The notes beneath the pieces were generated by a model. The model was not told where the DNA came from, searched no databases, and saw only the letters and a list, made by a program, of their open reading frames with translations. DNA of 64,000 nt from Winogradskyella aurantia (GTDB lineage Bacteria > Bacteroidota > Bacteroidia > Flavobacteriales > Flavobacteriaceae), in contig NZ_NGJN01000002.1 of NCBI RefSeq assembly GCF_002266855.1, forward strand, positions 186,001 to 250,000, read 5' to 3'. Below, one piece after another: positions 53,648 to 61,874 of this stretch. Every line of letters starts with the position of its first letter. The first letter of the stretch is position 1. The position numbers were made by a program, and so were the translations under genes.

Positions 53648-53734
53648 ATGGGATTTCCAATGAAAACAGAGCAACGACGAAAGGTCTTGTTTGGTCTTAG
53701 ATTGGATGATAAATTCTTAAATGGGTTAATTTAA
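53648..53734 (+). CDS. Possible 28-residue ORF after mnmE
   Basis: An ATG at 53648 opens a frame of 28 codons rich in Lys, Arg and Leu ('MKTEQRRKVLFGLRLDDKF'). No family recognised and no promoter seen. It could be chance or a remnant. The rest of the 169-base gap holds nothing I can name. Confidence 0.12.
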   Translation: MGFPMKTEQRRKVLFGLRLDDKFLNGLI

Positions 53735-53775
53735 ACCCCCTATCCAAAGAAAGTAGAATTCACCTCCTAAGGCTT

Positions 53776-55056
53776 TTAATTACTGTAATTGTTAGTGTCA
53801 AAAGGCTTTAACCACTCAAGAATCATATCCTCATTATTAGTGTCCTTAACTTTTAATAGGGATTTGAACTGAATGATTTTGTTGTTTATTGTTGCTACAG
53901 TATTACCTACGACATAAATTCTTGAAAATACTTGTTTTTCAGTGCCTAACATTTTAGGCTCAACAACATCGCCAGCTTTAAACCTGTCCAAAACAAAAAT
54001 TACATTCTCATCCGACTTTATCTCTTTTAAGCCTTCAACAACATCGATTTGGCCGTCTTTCAAAAGAACCCATATGGTGCAGGCAATATTTCCCTTGAAC
54101 ATGTAGTCGTTTTTATCGGCAAAATCGTCTGATCCAAAAACCCCGGTCAACGCAAAATTGACCAGCATTTTCCTATGGTCAAACCCATTGATATGTGCTA
54201 TTGGTATATGTGGAGCTTCACCTTGTAAGCGGAATCCTGGATCATAGGCATAGAATTCGCCGTTTTCAACAAAAAACTGAATATTAAGAACGCCATTTTT
54301 AACTTCTAGATCTTTAAACAAGTTACACAATTGAGGGTGTACCGTTTTAACAAAAGCATCTGTATATTTAGATGGGAAAATCGCCCCTATACAAACAGGA
54401 CTGGAATCACCTTGCTTTTTAGTTGTGAATCTATCCGATATTGCTGAGAGATAGGGAACACCATTTCTAAAGGTGTAATAGGCGGCCATATCATCGCAAT
54501 CCATATAACGTTCAACCAAAACCACACCTTTTTTTGAAAATTTCAAAGCTGTTTTAATGGAGTCCTCAAGGTCGCTTTCGTCCCTGCAAATCTTCATGCC
54601 AACTCCTCCGCCATTATCAACAGGTTTTATCATTACAGGTAATTTAATATTTTCTGAATCAGTGGCCTTAGAAATATCGTCTATATAAATACCTGGTATA
54701 TCCTGAATGTGATGTTTGATGCAATATCGTTTAAATCCGTCTTTACTACAAAAGGCTTCAACAGCTTTTTCAGTAGCATAGCAAGGTAGGTTGAGTCGGT
54801 CGCAGATATCCTTATAGGGTTTTACTAGGATATCGGCAACCCCAACCAAGACGCCATCGACCTTATTGTCTAAGGCAATTTTCACGACCTCGTCCACCTT
54901 AAAAACATCCAAGTCGTAACTTTTGTCTGCGTGACGTTTTGCGGGCGAATCTGGACTCATGTCAATAACAATGGTATAAACCCCCATTGCTTTTGCCGTA
55001 TCAACTAAAACTGCGGTTTCTGGATTGCCACCAAGAATAATAAGTTTTTTCAACAT
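53776..55056 (-). CDS. ATP-grasp protein (carbamoyl-phosphate-synthase-like)
   Basis: A 426-residue cytoplasmic ligase. It has the pre-ATP-grasp Rossmann part ('KLIILGGNPETAVLVDTAKAM', about 1-95), and the ATP-grasp core with 'LPVMIKPVDNGGGVGM' and 'ERYMDCDDMAAYYTF'. The closest named pattern is the CarB-like ATP-grasp proteins found in surface polysaccharide and amino-acid modification clusters; it would link a carboxylate to an amine. It is downstream of a glycosyltransferase gene by 90 bases, with a small inverted repeat between, so it is probably but not certainly in that operon. Confidence 0.82.
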   Translation of the reverse strand: MLKKLIILGGNPETAVLVDTAKAMGVYTIVIDMSPDSPAKRHADKSYDLDVFKVDEVVKIALDNKVDGVLVGVADILVKPYKDICDRLNLPCYATEKAVEAFCSKDGFKRYCIKHHIQDIPGIYIDDISKATDSENIKLPVMIKPVDNGGGVGMKICRDESDLEDSIKTALKFSKKGVVLVERYMDCDDMAAYYTFRNGVPYLSAISDRFTTKKQGDSSPVCIGAIFPSKYTDAFVKTVHPQLCNLFKDLEVKNGVLNIQFFVENGEFYAYDPGFRLQGEAPHIPIAHINGFDHRKMLVNFALTGVFGSDDFADKNDYMFKGNIACTIWVLLKDGQIDVVEGLKEIKSDENVIFVLDRFKAGDVVEPKMLGTEKQVFSRIYVVGNTVATINNKIIQFKSLLKVKDTNNEDMILEWLKPFDTNNYSN

Positions 55057-55146
55057 GATTTTGAACTAGTTATTAGTTTCTTATAATTCCATAAAAAGGT
55101 TAACATCCTTTCTCTTTAACCCTAATTATGGATGATTTGTTTAAAT

Positions 55147-56379
55147 TTAATTGTCCTTAAATAAAAAGTTTTCTTTAAACCCTAAAGCTTTTAAAAGTTC
55201 ATCGATGCGCTTCTTATCGGTATCAATTTTTACAATTTTAGTGTCATCAATTCCCATTAATCCCAATTCTTGCTTAATAGAGTTGTGGGTCGATGGATTT
55301 ATTGTGGCTATTATTAAAAAATCAAATTCGGTATTTGTGATAGAACTAATGGGTAATACCGAGTTGCCACCAATATTTAAATCGTGATAATCTACGTCTA
55401 TCCATTTGATGACTTTAAAAAAGTTAGCTTTGACATTGGTTGATAAAATATGTTGACCGAAAGAGCCAGAGCTATATACGACAACTTTTGAATTGCGTTT
55501 CACCTTTAGAAATGGATTAAAGAAAACGTCTCCTGCACTATCTAAAATTAACCCGCCGGATCGCACCAAAATTTGTGAGTATAAATAACACTTTAACTGG
55601 CTATTTAAGACTTGGTCATCTAGTACATGACTCATTTTTACCTTTAAAAAATGCATCAGTAAGCCTAATCTGTAATATTCCATTTTAGGATTTTCAACAG
55701 ACTTGACAATAGAATCGTGACGCTGTCTATAATAGTAAAGTGGTATTTTACTAACCACAAGACTTTTTGAAATAGCTAGATAGGAATACGTTATGGCTGC
55801 ATCCTCTCCCATAACAATGTCGTTGGGCACATCCATTAGTATAGAAAACAGCAATGCTCTTTTAAAAAGCTTATTCCATACATAGGTTGATATGCCATGG
55901 GCGCAAAACTCACCGTTGTATATGGCATTTGGAATTATGGATGTTTTGAGGTCTTTCTCGTTATAAATGCCAGCTGTTTTTGGCTTTATAGTTTCAATTT
56001 TACCATCAAACTCCCTGAAATGCCCTGTTATGACCAAATCAGAATCATTGGCTTCTGCTAGTTTAAAAAGAGTGTCCAAATAAAATTTATCTACCCAATC
56101 ATCACCGTCAACAAAAGAAATGTATTTGCCCTGAGCTTTTTTTAAACCAGCTTTCCTAGCACTTAAAAGCCCTCCGTTTTGCTTGTGTATTACTTTTATT
56201 CTTGAATCTTTCTTTGCATAGTCATCACAAATCTTAGGACAATTATCTGGACTGCCATCATCTACCAAAATCAATTCAAAGTCTAAAAAGGATTGTTGTA
56301 AAACACTATCAATACACTTTGGCAAGTAGTTTTCTATCCTGTAAATAGGAACAATCACACTTATTTTAACGGCACCCAT
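55147..56379 (-). CDS. Family 2 glycosyltransferase with an extra C-terminal domain
   Basis: A 410-residue protein. The GT-A part (about 5-235) has 'ISVIVPIYRIENYLPKCIDS', the nucleotide Asp40-Asp41 in 'LVDDGSPDN', and the metal motif Asp91-Gly-Asp93-Asp94 in 'VDGDDWVD'. After it lies a separate segment (about 275-400) starting 'KVVVYSSGSFGQHILSTNV' with the look of a small Rossmann-like NAD(P)/SAM domain, seen C-terminal to some glycan enzymes. The sugar and acceptor are unknown. It overlaps nothing but starts four bases after the SMP-30 gene. Confidence 0.85.
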   Translation of the reverse strand: MGAVKISVIVPIYRIENYLPKCIDSVLQQSFLDFELILVDDGSPDNCPKICDDYAKKDSRIKVIHKQNGGLLSARKAGLKKAQGKYISFVDGDDWVDKFYLDTLFKLAEANDSDLVITGHFREFDGKIETIKPKTAGIYNEKDLKTSIIPNAIYNGEFCAHGISTYVWNKLFKRALLFSILMDVPNDIVMGEDAAITYSYLAISKSLVVSKIPLYYYRQRHDSIVKSVENPKMEYYRLGLLMHFLKVKMSHVLDDQVLNSQLKCYLYSQILVRSGGLILDSAGDVFFNPFLKVKRNSKVVVYSSGSFGQHILSTNVKANFFKVIKWIDVDYHDLNIGGNSVLPISSITNTEFDFLIIATINPSTHNSIKQELGLMGIDDTKIVKIDTDKKRIDELLKALGFKENFLFKDN

Positions 56380-56383
56380 AGAT

Positions 56384-57202
56384 TCAATTGTTAGTTAATT
56401 CAATATAAAATAAACCGCCACCATATGCATCAGTTTCAGATTCGGACTTGGCTGTTGTAACATATAGATTTCCATATTTATCAAAACAGCAAGAAGTTAC
56501 GTTAGGACAGGGCAGTTTACGTTCCTGAATTTTATGGCCATTTATAGGATTCCAATTTGAAACACATCCACCATTCCATTCCGCAATCCACAACATGCCT
56601 TTGTTATCCATGCACATACCGTCTGGGGCACCTTCTGCTTTAAATTCAATGACATAGGTATCAAATTTAGCAACACCAGTGTCTATATCATAAAAATATC
56701 GAGCTACTTTTTTTGTTGGGGTATCTATAAAATAAAGGAATTTCTGGTCTAGTGAGAAGGCCAATCCATTGGAAATGGTCGTATGGTCAATAAGAGTCTT
56801 ATAGCTACCTTGATGATATGAGAATACCTTGCCAACGTTTTCCTTCACCTCAGGGAAGCCCATGGTACCAATAATGATTCGACCTTTAGGGTCTTCTATG
56901 CCATCATTATATCTCACATTTTCGGGAATGTCAATCTGAAACTTTTGTTTGCTACTTAAGGTATTAAAATTAACCTCGTAGAATCCGTTTTTAGTGGCCA
57001 CTAAAATAATTTTGAAATCAAGTATAAATACGCAACTTGCAGGTGATTTTAAGTTAATACTCAGTATTTCTTGAGTTTCTGGATTGTAGCAATACACCAA
57101 GTAATCGAGTATTGAAACAAAATAGAGAAGGTTATGCTCTAAGTCAAATCTTGGTCCTTCTAGTAATTGAGAATTGGAATAAAAGATAAGTTTTGGCTCC
57201 AT
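56384..57202 (-). CDS. SMP-30/gluconolactonase-like protein
   Basis: A 272-residue six-blade propeller with the metal ligands of the family: Glu in 'LEGPRFDLEHN', Asn in 'ISNGLAFSLDQK' and Asp in 'GAPDGMCMDNKG'. It would hydrolyse lactones of sugar acids or related esters. No signal peptide, so it is cytoplasmic. Five bases after the SDR gene; its neighbours (SDR, glycosyltransferase) suggest it cleaves a sugar-lactone step in the same pathway. Confidence 0.87.
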   Translation of the reverse strand: MEPKLIFYSNSQLLEGPRFDLEHNLLYFVSILDYLVYCYNPETQEILSINLKSPASCVFILDFKIILVATKNGFYEVNFNTLSSKQKFQIDIPENVRYNDGIEDPKGRIIIGTMGFPEVKENVGKVFSYHQGSYKTLIDHTTISNGLAFSLDQKFLYFIDTPTKKVARYFYDIDTGVAKFDTYVIEFKAEGAPDGMCMDNKGMLWIAEWNGGCVSNWNPINGHKIQERKLPCPNVTSCCFDKYGNLYVTTAKSESETDAYGGGLFYIELTNN

Positions 57203-57207
57203 ATAAA

Positions 57208-57954
57208 TTAAATGTATTGACCGCCTGTAACTCGAATAATGGAACCTGTAGTCATCAAGGAGTCATCCGATATCAAATGCATTACCATAGGTACTGGATC
57301 TGTAGGATTTAACATTCTACCCATAGGAATACTTTCTTCAATTTGAGATTTTAGGGCTTCCTCTGAAACTCCCGCTTCTTGTCTTAATGTAATCTCACCT
57401 TCCGTATTTGTCCAGCCCATAATCAAGTAATTCGAACGGATGCCATATTTTGAATAATGCCTCGCAATATGAGTTGATAATTGATTTAAGGCACCTTTGG
57501 TTAAAGCATATGCAGTCCTGTCTTGTTCACCACATTCCATATGCGCTGATCCAAAAAATACAATTGAACCAGAGTTCTGCTCAATCATTGATTTTAATAC
57601 ATATTTTAAAAGAAAAAAAGGTGCTTTTAAATTAACATTGAAGACGCTGTCATAAGTTTCTTCATCTATGTCTAGAATCGGAGAGAAAGGTGTTATACCC
57701 GCATATACAATTAGAGAATCAATAGATTTGAATTTTTCAATGGTACCGTCATAGTAATCCTTTAGTCCTGTGTTAGAATTTAAATCTAGTTCATGAAAGT
57801 ATAGTCTGTCTTCAGCACCAAGTGATTTTAAGATCTGTTGTCCTTCTGCTTTATTCCGACCACAAAAAGCAACTGCATACCCCTTGCTAACACAAGATTT
57901 TAAAATTTCAAATCCGACACCTTTGGTGCCTCCTAATAACATTACAGTCTTCAT
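57208..57954 (-). CDS. Short-chain dehydrogenase/reductase
   Basis: A 248-residue NAD(P)-dependent oxidoreductase: cofactor motif 'GGTKGVGFEI' near residue 8, Ser136 in 'FFGSAHMECG', catalytic Tyr149 and Lys153 in 'AYALTKGALN'. The substrate is unknown. First gene of the cassette. The gap upstream (57955-58324) holds inverted repeats. Its cofactor loop starts 'GGTKG' rather than 'TGGSG/TGASSG' of the classical form. Confidence 0.88.
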   Translation of the reverse strand: MKTVMLLGGTKGVGFEILKSCVSKGYAVAFCGRNKAEGQQILKSLGAEDRLYFHELDLNSNTGLKDYYDGTIEKFKSIDSLIVYAGITPFSPILDIDEETYDSVFNVNLKAPFFLLKYVLKSMIEQNSGSIVFFGSAHMECGEQDRTAYALTKGALNQLSTHIARHYSKYGIRSNYLIMGWTNTEGEITLRQEAGVSEEALKSQIEESIPMGRMLNPTDPVPMVMHLISDDSLMTTGSIIRVTGGQYI

Positions 57955-58078
57955 TCAGTCGTTGATTAGAGCGCATTATTGGATGTGAAGCTAGTTAAAA
58001 TTTCAACTGAAATCATTTTTTTTCTATAAAAGGTTTTTTAACTCGTTCTACGTTATTGAATATCTAGGCAACACGCTA

Positions 58079-58097
58079 AAAATACCTTGTGTATTTT
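58079..58097. repeat. Inverted repeat upstream of the SDR cassette
   Basis: AAAATAC (58079-58085) and GTATTTT (58091-58097) around five bases. It lies between the SDR start and the TetR gene; position suits a regulatory site, but AT-richness makes chance likely. Confidence 0.3.
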
Positions 58098-58110
58098 AAA
58101 CCTTGCATGA

Positions 58111-58248
58111 AATAAAATTTGTCAAAACCCAACATTTGTGGCCTTTTTGATTTTGAGGTTTAATTGGTTTCCAGAACTGCCTATTAAATATGAAAAGGGA
58201 TTTGGATGGTTTGTAGTCCTAATGGGTATTTATGCTAATTACAACTAA
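58111..58248 (+). pseudogene. Possible remnant: 45 codons without a start codon
   Basis: After a stop at 58108-58110 an open frame without a start encodes 'NKICQNPTFVAFLILRFNWF', 'PELPIKYEKGFGW' and 'FVVLMGIYANYN' before a stop at 58246-58248. The hydrophobic segments look like the end of a membrane protein, perhaps a lost transporter. I cannot name the family, and it may be chance. Confidence 0.2.
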
Positions 58249-58324
58249 TTGACTACGTGGCTTAAGTTGCAACATCTTGCTTAAACGGAGTAATTGTAAA
58301 AAAAGATTAAACGGCAAAAGGACT

Positions 58325-58957
58325 TTAAAGGCTGCCTATTTCTTTTTTACCTTTTTCAGATAGAAAGGGAAAGTAGCATAAGAGAACTCCTTTTAAATAT
58401 ATAGGTTTAATCTCAGAGAATTCAAGGTGCCTATCATAGAGTCTGTAGCTAATAATCCAAGTGGTTAGTATATTGGTATGCTGAAAGGCAAAAGGTTTAA
58501 ATTGATTCTCATCTAATAGTTTTTTGCTGACCAATCCTGCATTAACAAGATGTTCAACTCTTTGATATAGTCTTAACTTGTTATTTTTATAAGTAGTACT
58601 GATGTGATTATTAAGGTCTTCATCATTATTTGGATTTACCAAAACATATGATATAGCAAATCTGTAATCAAACAGTAAATCCATAATATCAGAGTAATAT
58701 TCTTTCAGAGCACTAAAATTCTCGATTTGTTCAGTGTATCCTTGCTTTTCAATAAGCATTTTTAAATTTTCTTCAAACTCTAAGTAAATGGCAAGAATCA
58801 GTAATTCTTTTTTTGGAAAATAATTAGTAATCCTACTCCTGTTAATTTTGAGCTCAGATGCCAAATCATCCCAAGAAGGAAGCATTTCCTTTTCATTAAA
58901 CAATTGATTGACAGCCTTAACGATATTTTGCTTAGTCAACTCCCCTTTAGTGTACAT
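58325..58957 (-). CDS. TetR-like transcriptional regulator
   Basis: A 210-residue DNA-binding protein. The N-terminal 50 residues form the TetR helix-turn-helix ('TKQNIVKAVNQLFNEKEMLP', 'DDLASELKINRSRITNYFPKK'); the rest is helical and diverse, as usual for the ligand part. It is divergent from the porin-dddY operon and shares a 392-base region with several inverted repeats, so control of that operon is likely. The DMSP/acrylate regulator AcuR of other bacteria is also a TetR protein; I do not claim orthology. Confidence 0.8.
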   Translation of the reverse strand: MYTKGELTKQNIVKAVNQLFNEKEMLPSWDDLASELKINRSRITNYFPKKELLILAIYLEFEENLKMLIEKQGYTEQIENFSALKEYYSDIMDLLFDYRFAISYVLVNPNNDEDLNNHISTTYKNNKLRLYQRVEHLVNAGLVSKKLLDENQFKPFAFQHTNILTTWIISYRLYDRHLEFSEIKPIYLKGVLLCYFPFLSEKGKKEIGSL

Positions 58958-59005
58958 AAGAATAATGCATTTAACCTAATTATAAAATAAATACCTATAA
59001 CTGAC

Positions 59006-59032
59006 AAAATAAAAAAAACTTTTTTTTATTTT
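59006..59032. repeat. AT-only palindrome near the TetR start
   Basis: AAAATAAAAAAAA (59006-59018), one C, and TTTTTTTTATTTT (59020-59032): 13-bp perfect arms. Near the TetR start (about 50 bases), so a likely operator or promoter spacer. Homopolymer runs also invite replication slippage. Confidence 0.45.
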
Positions 59033-59049
59033 TACGAGTATAACGAACA

Positions 59050-59086
59050 AAAAAAAATAGATACATATTGCCGTTCTATTTTTTTT
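59050..59086. repeat. 12-bp inverted repeat in the divergent region
   Basis: AAAAAAAATAGA (59050-59061) and TCTATTTTTTTT (59075-59086) are perfect complements with a 13-base centre. Could be an operator, or a weak AT hairpin; it ends in a T-run on either strand, so a two-way terminator-like form is possible. Confidence 0.4.
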
Positions 59087-59173
59087 ATCCAGGGCGTTCA
59101 TTGGAATATTCAAGTGATATGTTTTGATTGATTGGTGCAAAAGCACTATGTGTTTTAGACGATTTTAAAGCCT

Positions 59174-59191
59174 ATCATAAGACTTTATGAT
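59174..59191. promoter_or_regulatory. Candidate 18-bp operator
   Basis: ATCATAA-GACT-TTATGAT, 7-bp perfect arms, is the size of a TetR operator and lies between the regulator and the porin, 159 bases before the porin ATG. No binding data; inferred from size and place. Confidence 0.35.
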
Positions 59192-59349
59192 TCTAGTGAC
59201 TAAAGATAGCACTAATTATGTGTTCTATAGTTTTTTGACCAAAGTTTGTAGCCCTGTTTCAAAATTTCAATAAAGCCTGTATAAGTAAAAATTACATGCA
59301 AAATTATATCCAAGACAATTTAAAATAACCGCCAAAACCGATTAATCCT

Positions 59350-60558
59350 ATGGGCTTAAAACCATTTTTCAGACTTTTCTTCATGTTTCTTTGCATCCAG
59401 GTAACGTTCAGCCAAGAAGAAAATATTCTCAATCCAAAAGACACGATTCCAGGACAAGGAATTGATGTAAATATTGGTCCTGAAACACATTTCACCTTAG
59501 GTGGTGCCTTATGGATGCGATCTGCATTTCAAGATTGGCAACAAGATAATAATGCCAATCAACGTGGATTTTATTTCGATCAATTTAGATTATCGGTAAC
59601 AGGCGAGCACGGTCTTAATAACGAATCAAAATTAACGTTTTCAGCACAGGCCAGGTGGTGGAGCTACCAGTTTGCACTCCATCATATGTGGTTTGGTTTA
59701 GAAATAGATGACCACCATGAAATTCGTTATGGAATTACTCAAAGTCCCTTTGGTGCTATGCCTTCTATATCATCTAGCTTTTGGTATTCTTTAAATTATT
59801 ACTTAGGTCTAGAGGCCGATCATGATGCAGGGCTGCACTATATCTATAATCGTAATGGCTTTGACTTTCAGTTAGCTTACTACCGTAACGAAGAGTACAA
59901 TGATCCCACTGCCACAAATCGATGGGCTCCCGATTTAATTACTAGTGGTGACCAACAAAATTTTGAGCGAAACCAAATAAATGTTCGTTTAGCGTATAAA
60001 TTTGAAAATGAGGGCTCCAATAATTCAACAGAGTTCGGATTGTCTGGTGAATTAGGTGAAATTAAAAATCAGTTAGTAGAAGATGATGGCGACCGCTGGG
60101 CTGCAGCACTCCATTATGTGGGCTATTATAACAACTGGAACTTCTATGCGCAAGGCACACGTTATGAATTCAATCCTAATAATCCTGATGGTGTCGATGA
60201 CAATACGGTATTAATGGGATTCTTCTCAGATCAGCGCTTGGTAGCAGCTAAGGCTACAACCTTTGTAGGTGGTGTAAGGCGCTTATGGGATATAGATTGG
60301 TGGTTGTTTGATAAGTTTAATGCCTATATAGAATACAGCCATGTTTGGAAAGATGAGTCGAGTTTTAATGATTCAAAATTATTTAATCCTGGGGCAGTTT
60401 TACAGGCTGGTCCGTTTTATTTATGGTTTGATTTTATGGCCGCACAAAATGCGTGGTGGTTTAATGATTCACAAGCCAATAGTGGTTTAGGTTCCGGTTC
60501 AATTAATCCCAATGATTGGGAGTTTAGATATAATTTTTCAATCCAATGGTATTTTTAA
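59350..60558 (+). CDS. Outer-membrane porin-like barrel upstream of dddY
   Basis: A 402-residue precursor: signal peptide (1-21, 'FMFLCIQVTFS'), then alternating strands rich in Trp, Tyr, Phe, Asn and Asp, ending in Trp-Tyr-Phe. This is the pattern of 16-18-strand outer-membrane porins such as phosphate- or alginate-selective types. Aromatic and acidic groups ('WRSAFQDWQQ'-like segment, 'EHGLNNESKLTF') suggest a passage for a small zwitterionic or cationic solute. It is 18 bases upstream of dddY, so the two are one operon; DMSP is the likely solute, by inference. Divergent from a TetR gene. Confidence 0.75.
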   Translation: MGLKPFFRLFFMFLCIQVTFSQEENILNPKDTIPGQGIDVNIGPETHFTLGGALWMRSAFQDWQQDNNANQRGFYFDQFRLSVTGEHGLNNESKLTFSAQARWWSYQFALHHMWFGLEIDDHHEIRYGITQSPFGAMPSISSSFWYSLNYYLGLEADHDAGLHYIYNRNGFDFQLAYYRNEEYNDPTATNRWAPDLITSGDQQNFERNQINVRLAYKFENEGSNNSTEFGLSGELGEIKNQLVEDDGDRWAAALHYVGYYNNWNFYAQGTRYEFNPNNPDGVDDNTVLMGFFSDQRLVAAKATTFVGGVRRLWDIDWWLFDKFNAYIEYSHVWKDESSFNDSKLFNPGAVLQAGPFYLWFDFMAAQNAWWFNDSQANSGLGSGSINPNDWEFRYNFSIQWYF

Positions 60559-60576
60559 GAATAAAAACTAAGTAAA

Positions 60577-61839
60577 ATGATAAGCAATACAATTAAATCC
60601 CTCATTACGTTAACAACAGCTGTTTTAATTAACGTAAGTTACGCACAAGACATCCCTGACTTTATAAATCCAGAAGATTTAAAAGATGTAGAATGTAAAT
60701 GTCTAGAGAAAAAGGTAAAGTATAGTAAGCAGGAACAGAAGTATATCGATATACTCTGGGAAGAATCCCTAAAATATTTAGAAGCCTATGCTGTGGCCTT
60801 AACTACTGCCCCAGAAGGAAGTAAATGTATTAATTCTGATGAAGCCACCTATGAAACGGTAGATGGCTTTAAGAAAATGTGTGTCATGGACCGCCGTGAC
60901 ATGCAATTATTGGTAAAGCATATTTATCAAATACTTGCAAATCCAGACGAGGCGAAAAAATGTTTTGCAGCCCGTGAAGATGTAGATTGGATTTATAGTC
61001 CTGGAGGTGAACTCGAAGCAAGGTCTGAGGTGGCCCAATGGTTGAAGCGCACCACTTTTAAACAGTTTTTTGATACCAAGGTCACGGACCCAGAAGTTAA
61101 GGCCTATGGAAAATCCTTTACCGATAATTTCTTTAAAATGGTAACAAGCGATGACGTAAAAACACCACCAAATTTTCCATATGATGTCAGCGCTAGATCG
61201 TTACCAAACTTATGGGCTTCTGTTGGTTGGTTTCCAATGTACGCCGAGGAGAGCGAACGTAACAAACGAAATTTCGACAATGTAAGAGGCGGTTATGCCT
61301 ATGCCGAAATACTTGGTCATTGGGGCTTACTGCGAATAGACGAAATTAATGGCGTAAAAGTTGGTGCAGAGGTAGGTATGGTGGTACAATCAGTTAATAC
61401 CTTATATCCGTATCACAACCACGCTATTTCGGAATTGTATTATACCATGCGCCAGCCAGCTTGTGTAAATCAGTTCAAAACCTTTGCTGTTAGGGATAAT
61501 AATGAGCATGTTATTACGGTTTCTGAATCGTCAAACGAACGTGTTATTCAATTCGATGCTGGCGCTCCCAATGAGCACGCGATGTGGGCAAGTTCGGCCT
61601 ACGATCGGGAGCCGTTGGTGTATTTTCACGAAAATACTATACATGCATTTGAAGTAGATGGAGATTGTGAAAGTAATCCAGAAGAAAGTGCTTTGGTTAC
61701 TGTCTGGGCAAGATCAGATGCTAATGAACGAGCTAATGATTATGGTACAACCAAACTGTGTGAATGTGCAGATGAGCCAAATACACCTGCAGTAAGAGGA
61801 AAAAAAATACAATGCCAATTAACGAAGTTGAAATTTTAA
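60577..61839 (+). CDS. dddY: DMSP lyase DddY (periplasmic cupin-type)
   Basis: A 420-residue exported protein: signal peptide 1-23 ('VLINVSYAQ'), a helical N-terminal part, and a C-terminal cupin. Zinc and catalytic residues match the DddY family: His280 and His282 in 'YPYHNHAISELYY', Glu286, Tyr288 (proposed general base) and His356 in 'HENTIHAFEV'. The Glu-to-His distance is 70 residues, as in characterised DddY (about 69). Ten Cys residues suit a disulfide-held periplasmic enzyme. It would split DMSP to dimethyl sulfide and acrylate outside the cytoplasm. DddY is best known from Proteobacteria. The porin-like gene precedes it at 18 bases; two lipoprotein genes follow. Not a DddL/DddQ/DddW type, which are about 130-230 residues. 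Confidence 0.85.
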   Translation: MISNTIKSLITLTTAVLINVSYAQDIPDFINPEDLKDVECKCLEKKVKYSKQEQKYIDILWEESLKYLEAYAVALTTAPEGSKCINSDEATYETVDGFKKMCVMDRRDMQLLVKHIYQILANPDEAKKCFAAREDVDWIYSPGGELEARSEVAQWLKRTTFKQFFDTKVTDPEVKAYGKSFTDNFFKMVTSDDVKTPPNFPYDVSARSLPNLWASVGWFPMYAEESERNKRNFDNVRGGYAYAEILGHWGLLRIDEINGVKVGAEVGMVVQSVNTLYPYHNHAISELYYTMRQPACVNQFKTFAVRDNNEHVITVSESSNERVIQFDAGAPNEHAMWASSAYDREPLVYFHENTIHAFEVDGDCESNPEESALVTVWARSDANERANDYGTTKLCECADEPNTPAVRGKKIQCQLTKLKF

Positions 61840-61874
61840 ATTCGTGCTTTTTAGATTGTAGAATTTAATTTTAA

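Larger units (their letters stand above)
58958..59349. promoter_or_regulatory. Divergent control region of the TetR gene and the porin-dddY operon
   Basis: A 392-base gap with no open frame worth naming. It holds four inverted repeats: an A8/T8 palindrome (59006-59032), a 12-bp repeat with a 13-base centre (59050-59086), GTGCaaaaGCAC (59135-59146) and ATCATAA-GACT-TTATGAT (59174-59191). I find no full TAnnTTTG box; TATGTTTTG near 59119 is close but with wrong spacing. Confidence 0.5.

Noticed and set aside
59050..59086. Strong rho-independent terminator in the TetR/dddY gap
   Set aside because: The arms are almost all A/T, so the stem would be weak; both neighbouring genes point away from it. 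Kept as a repeat only.
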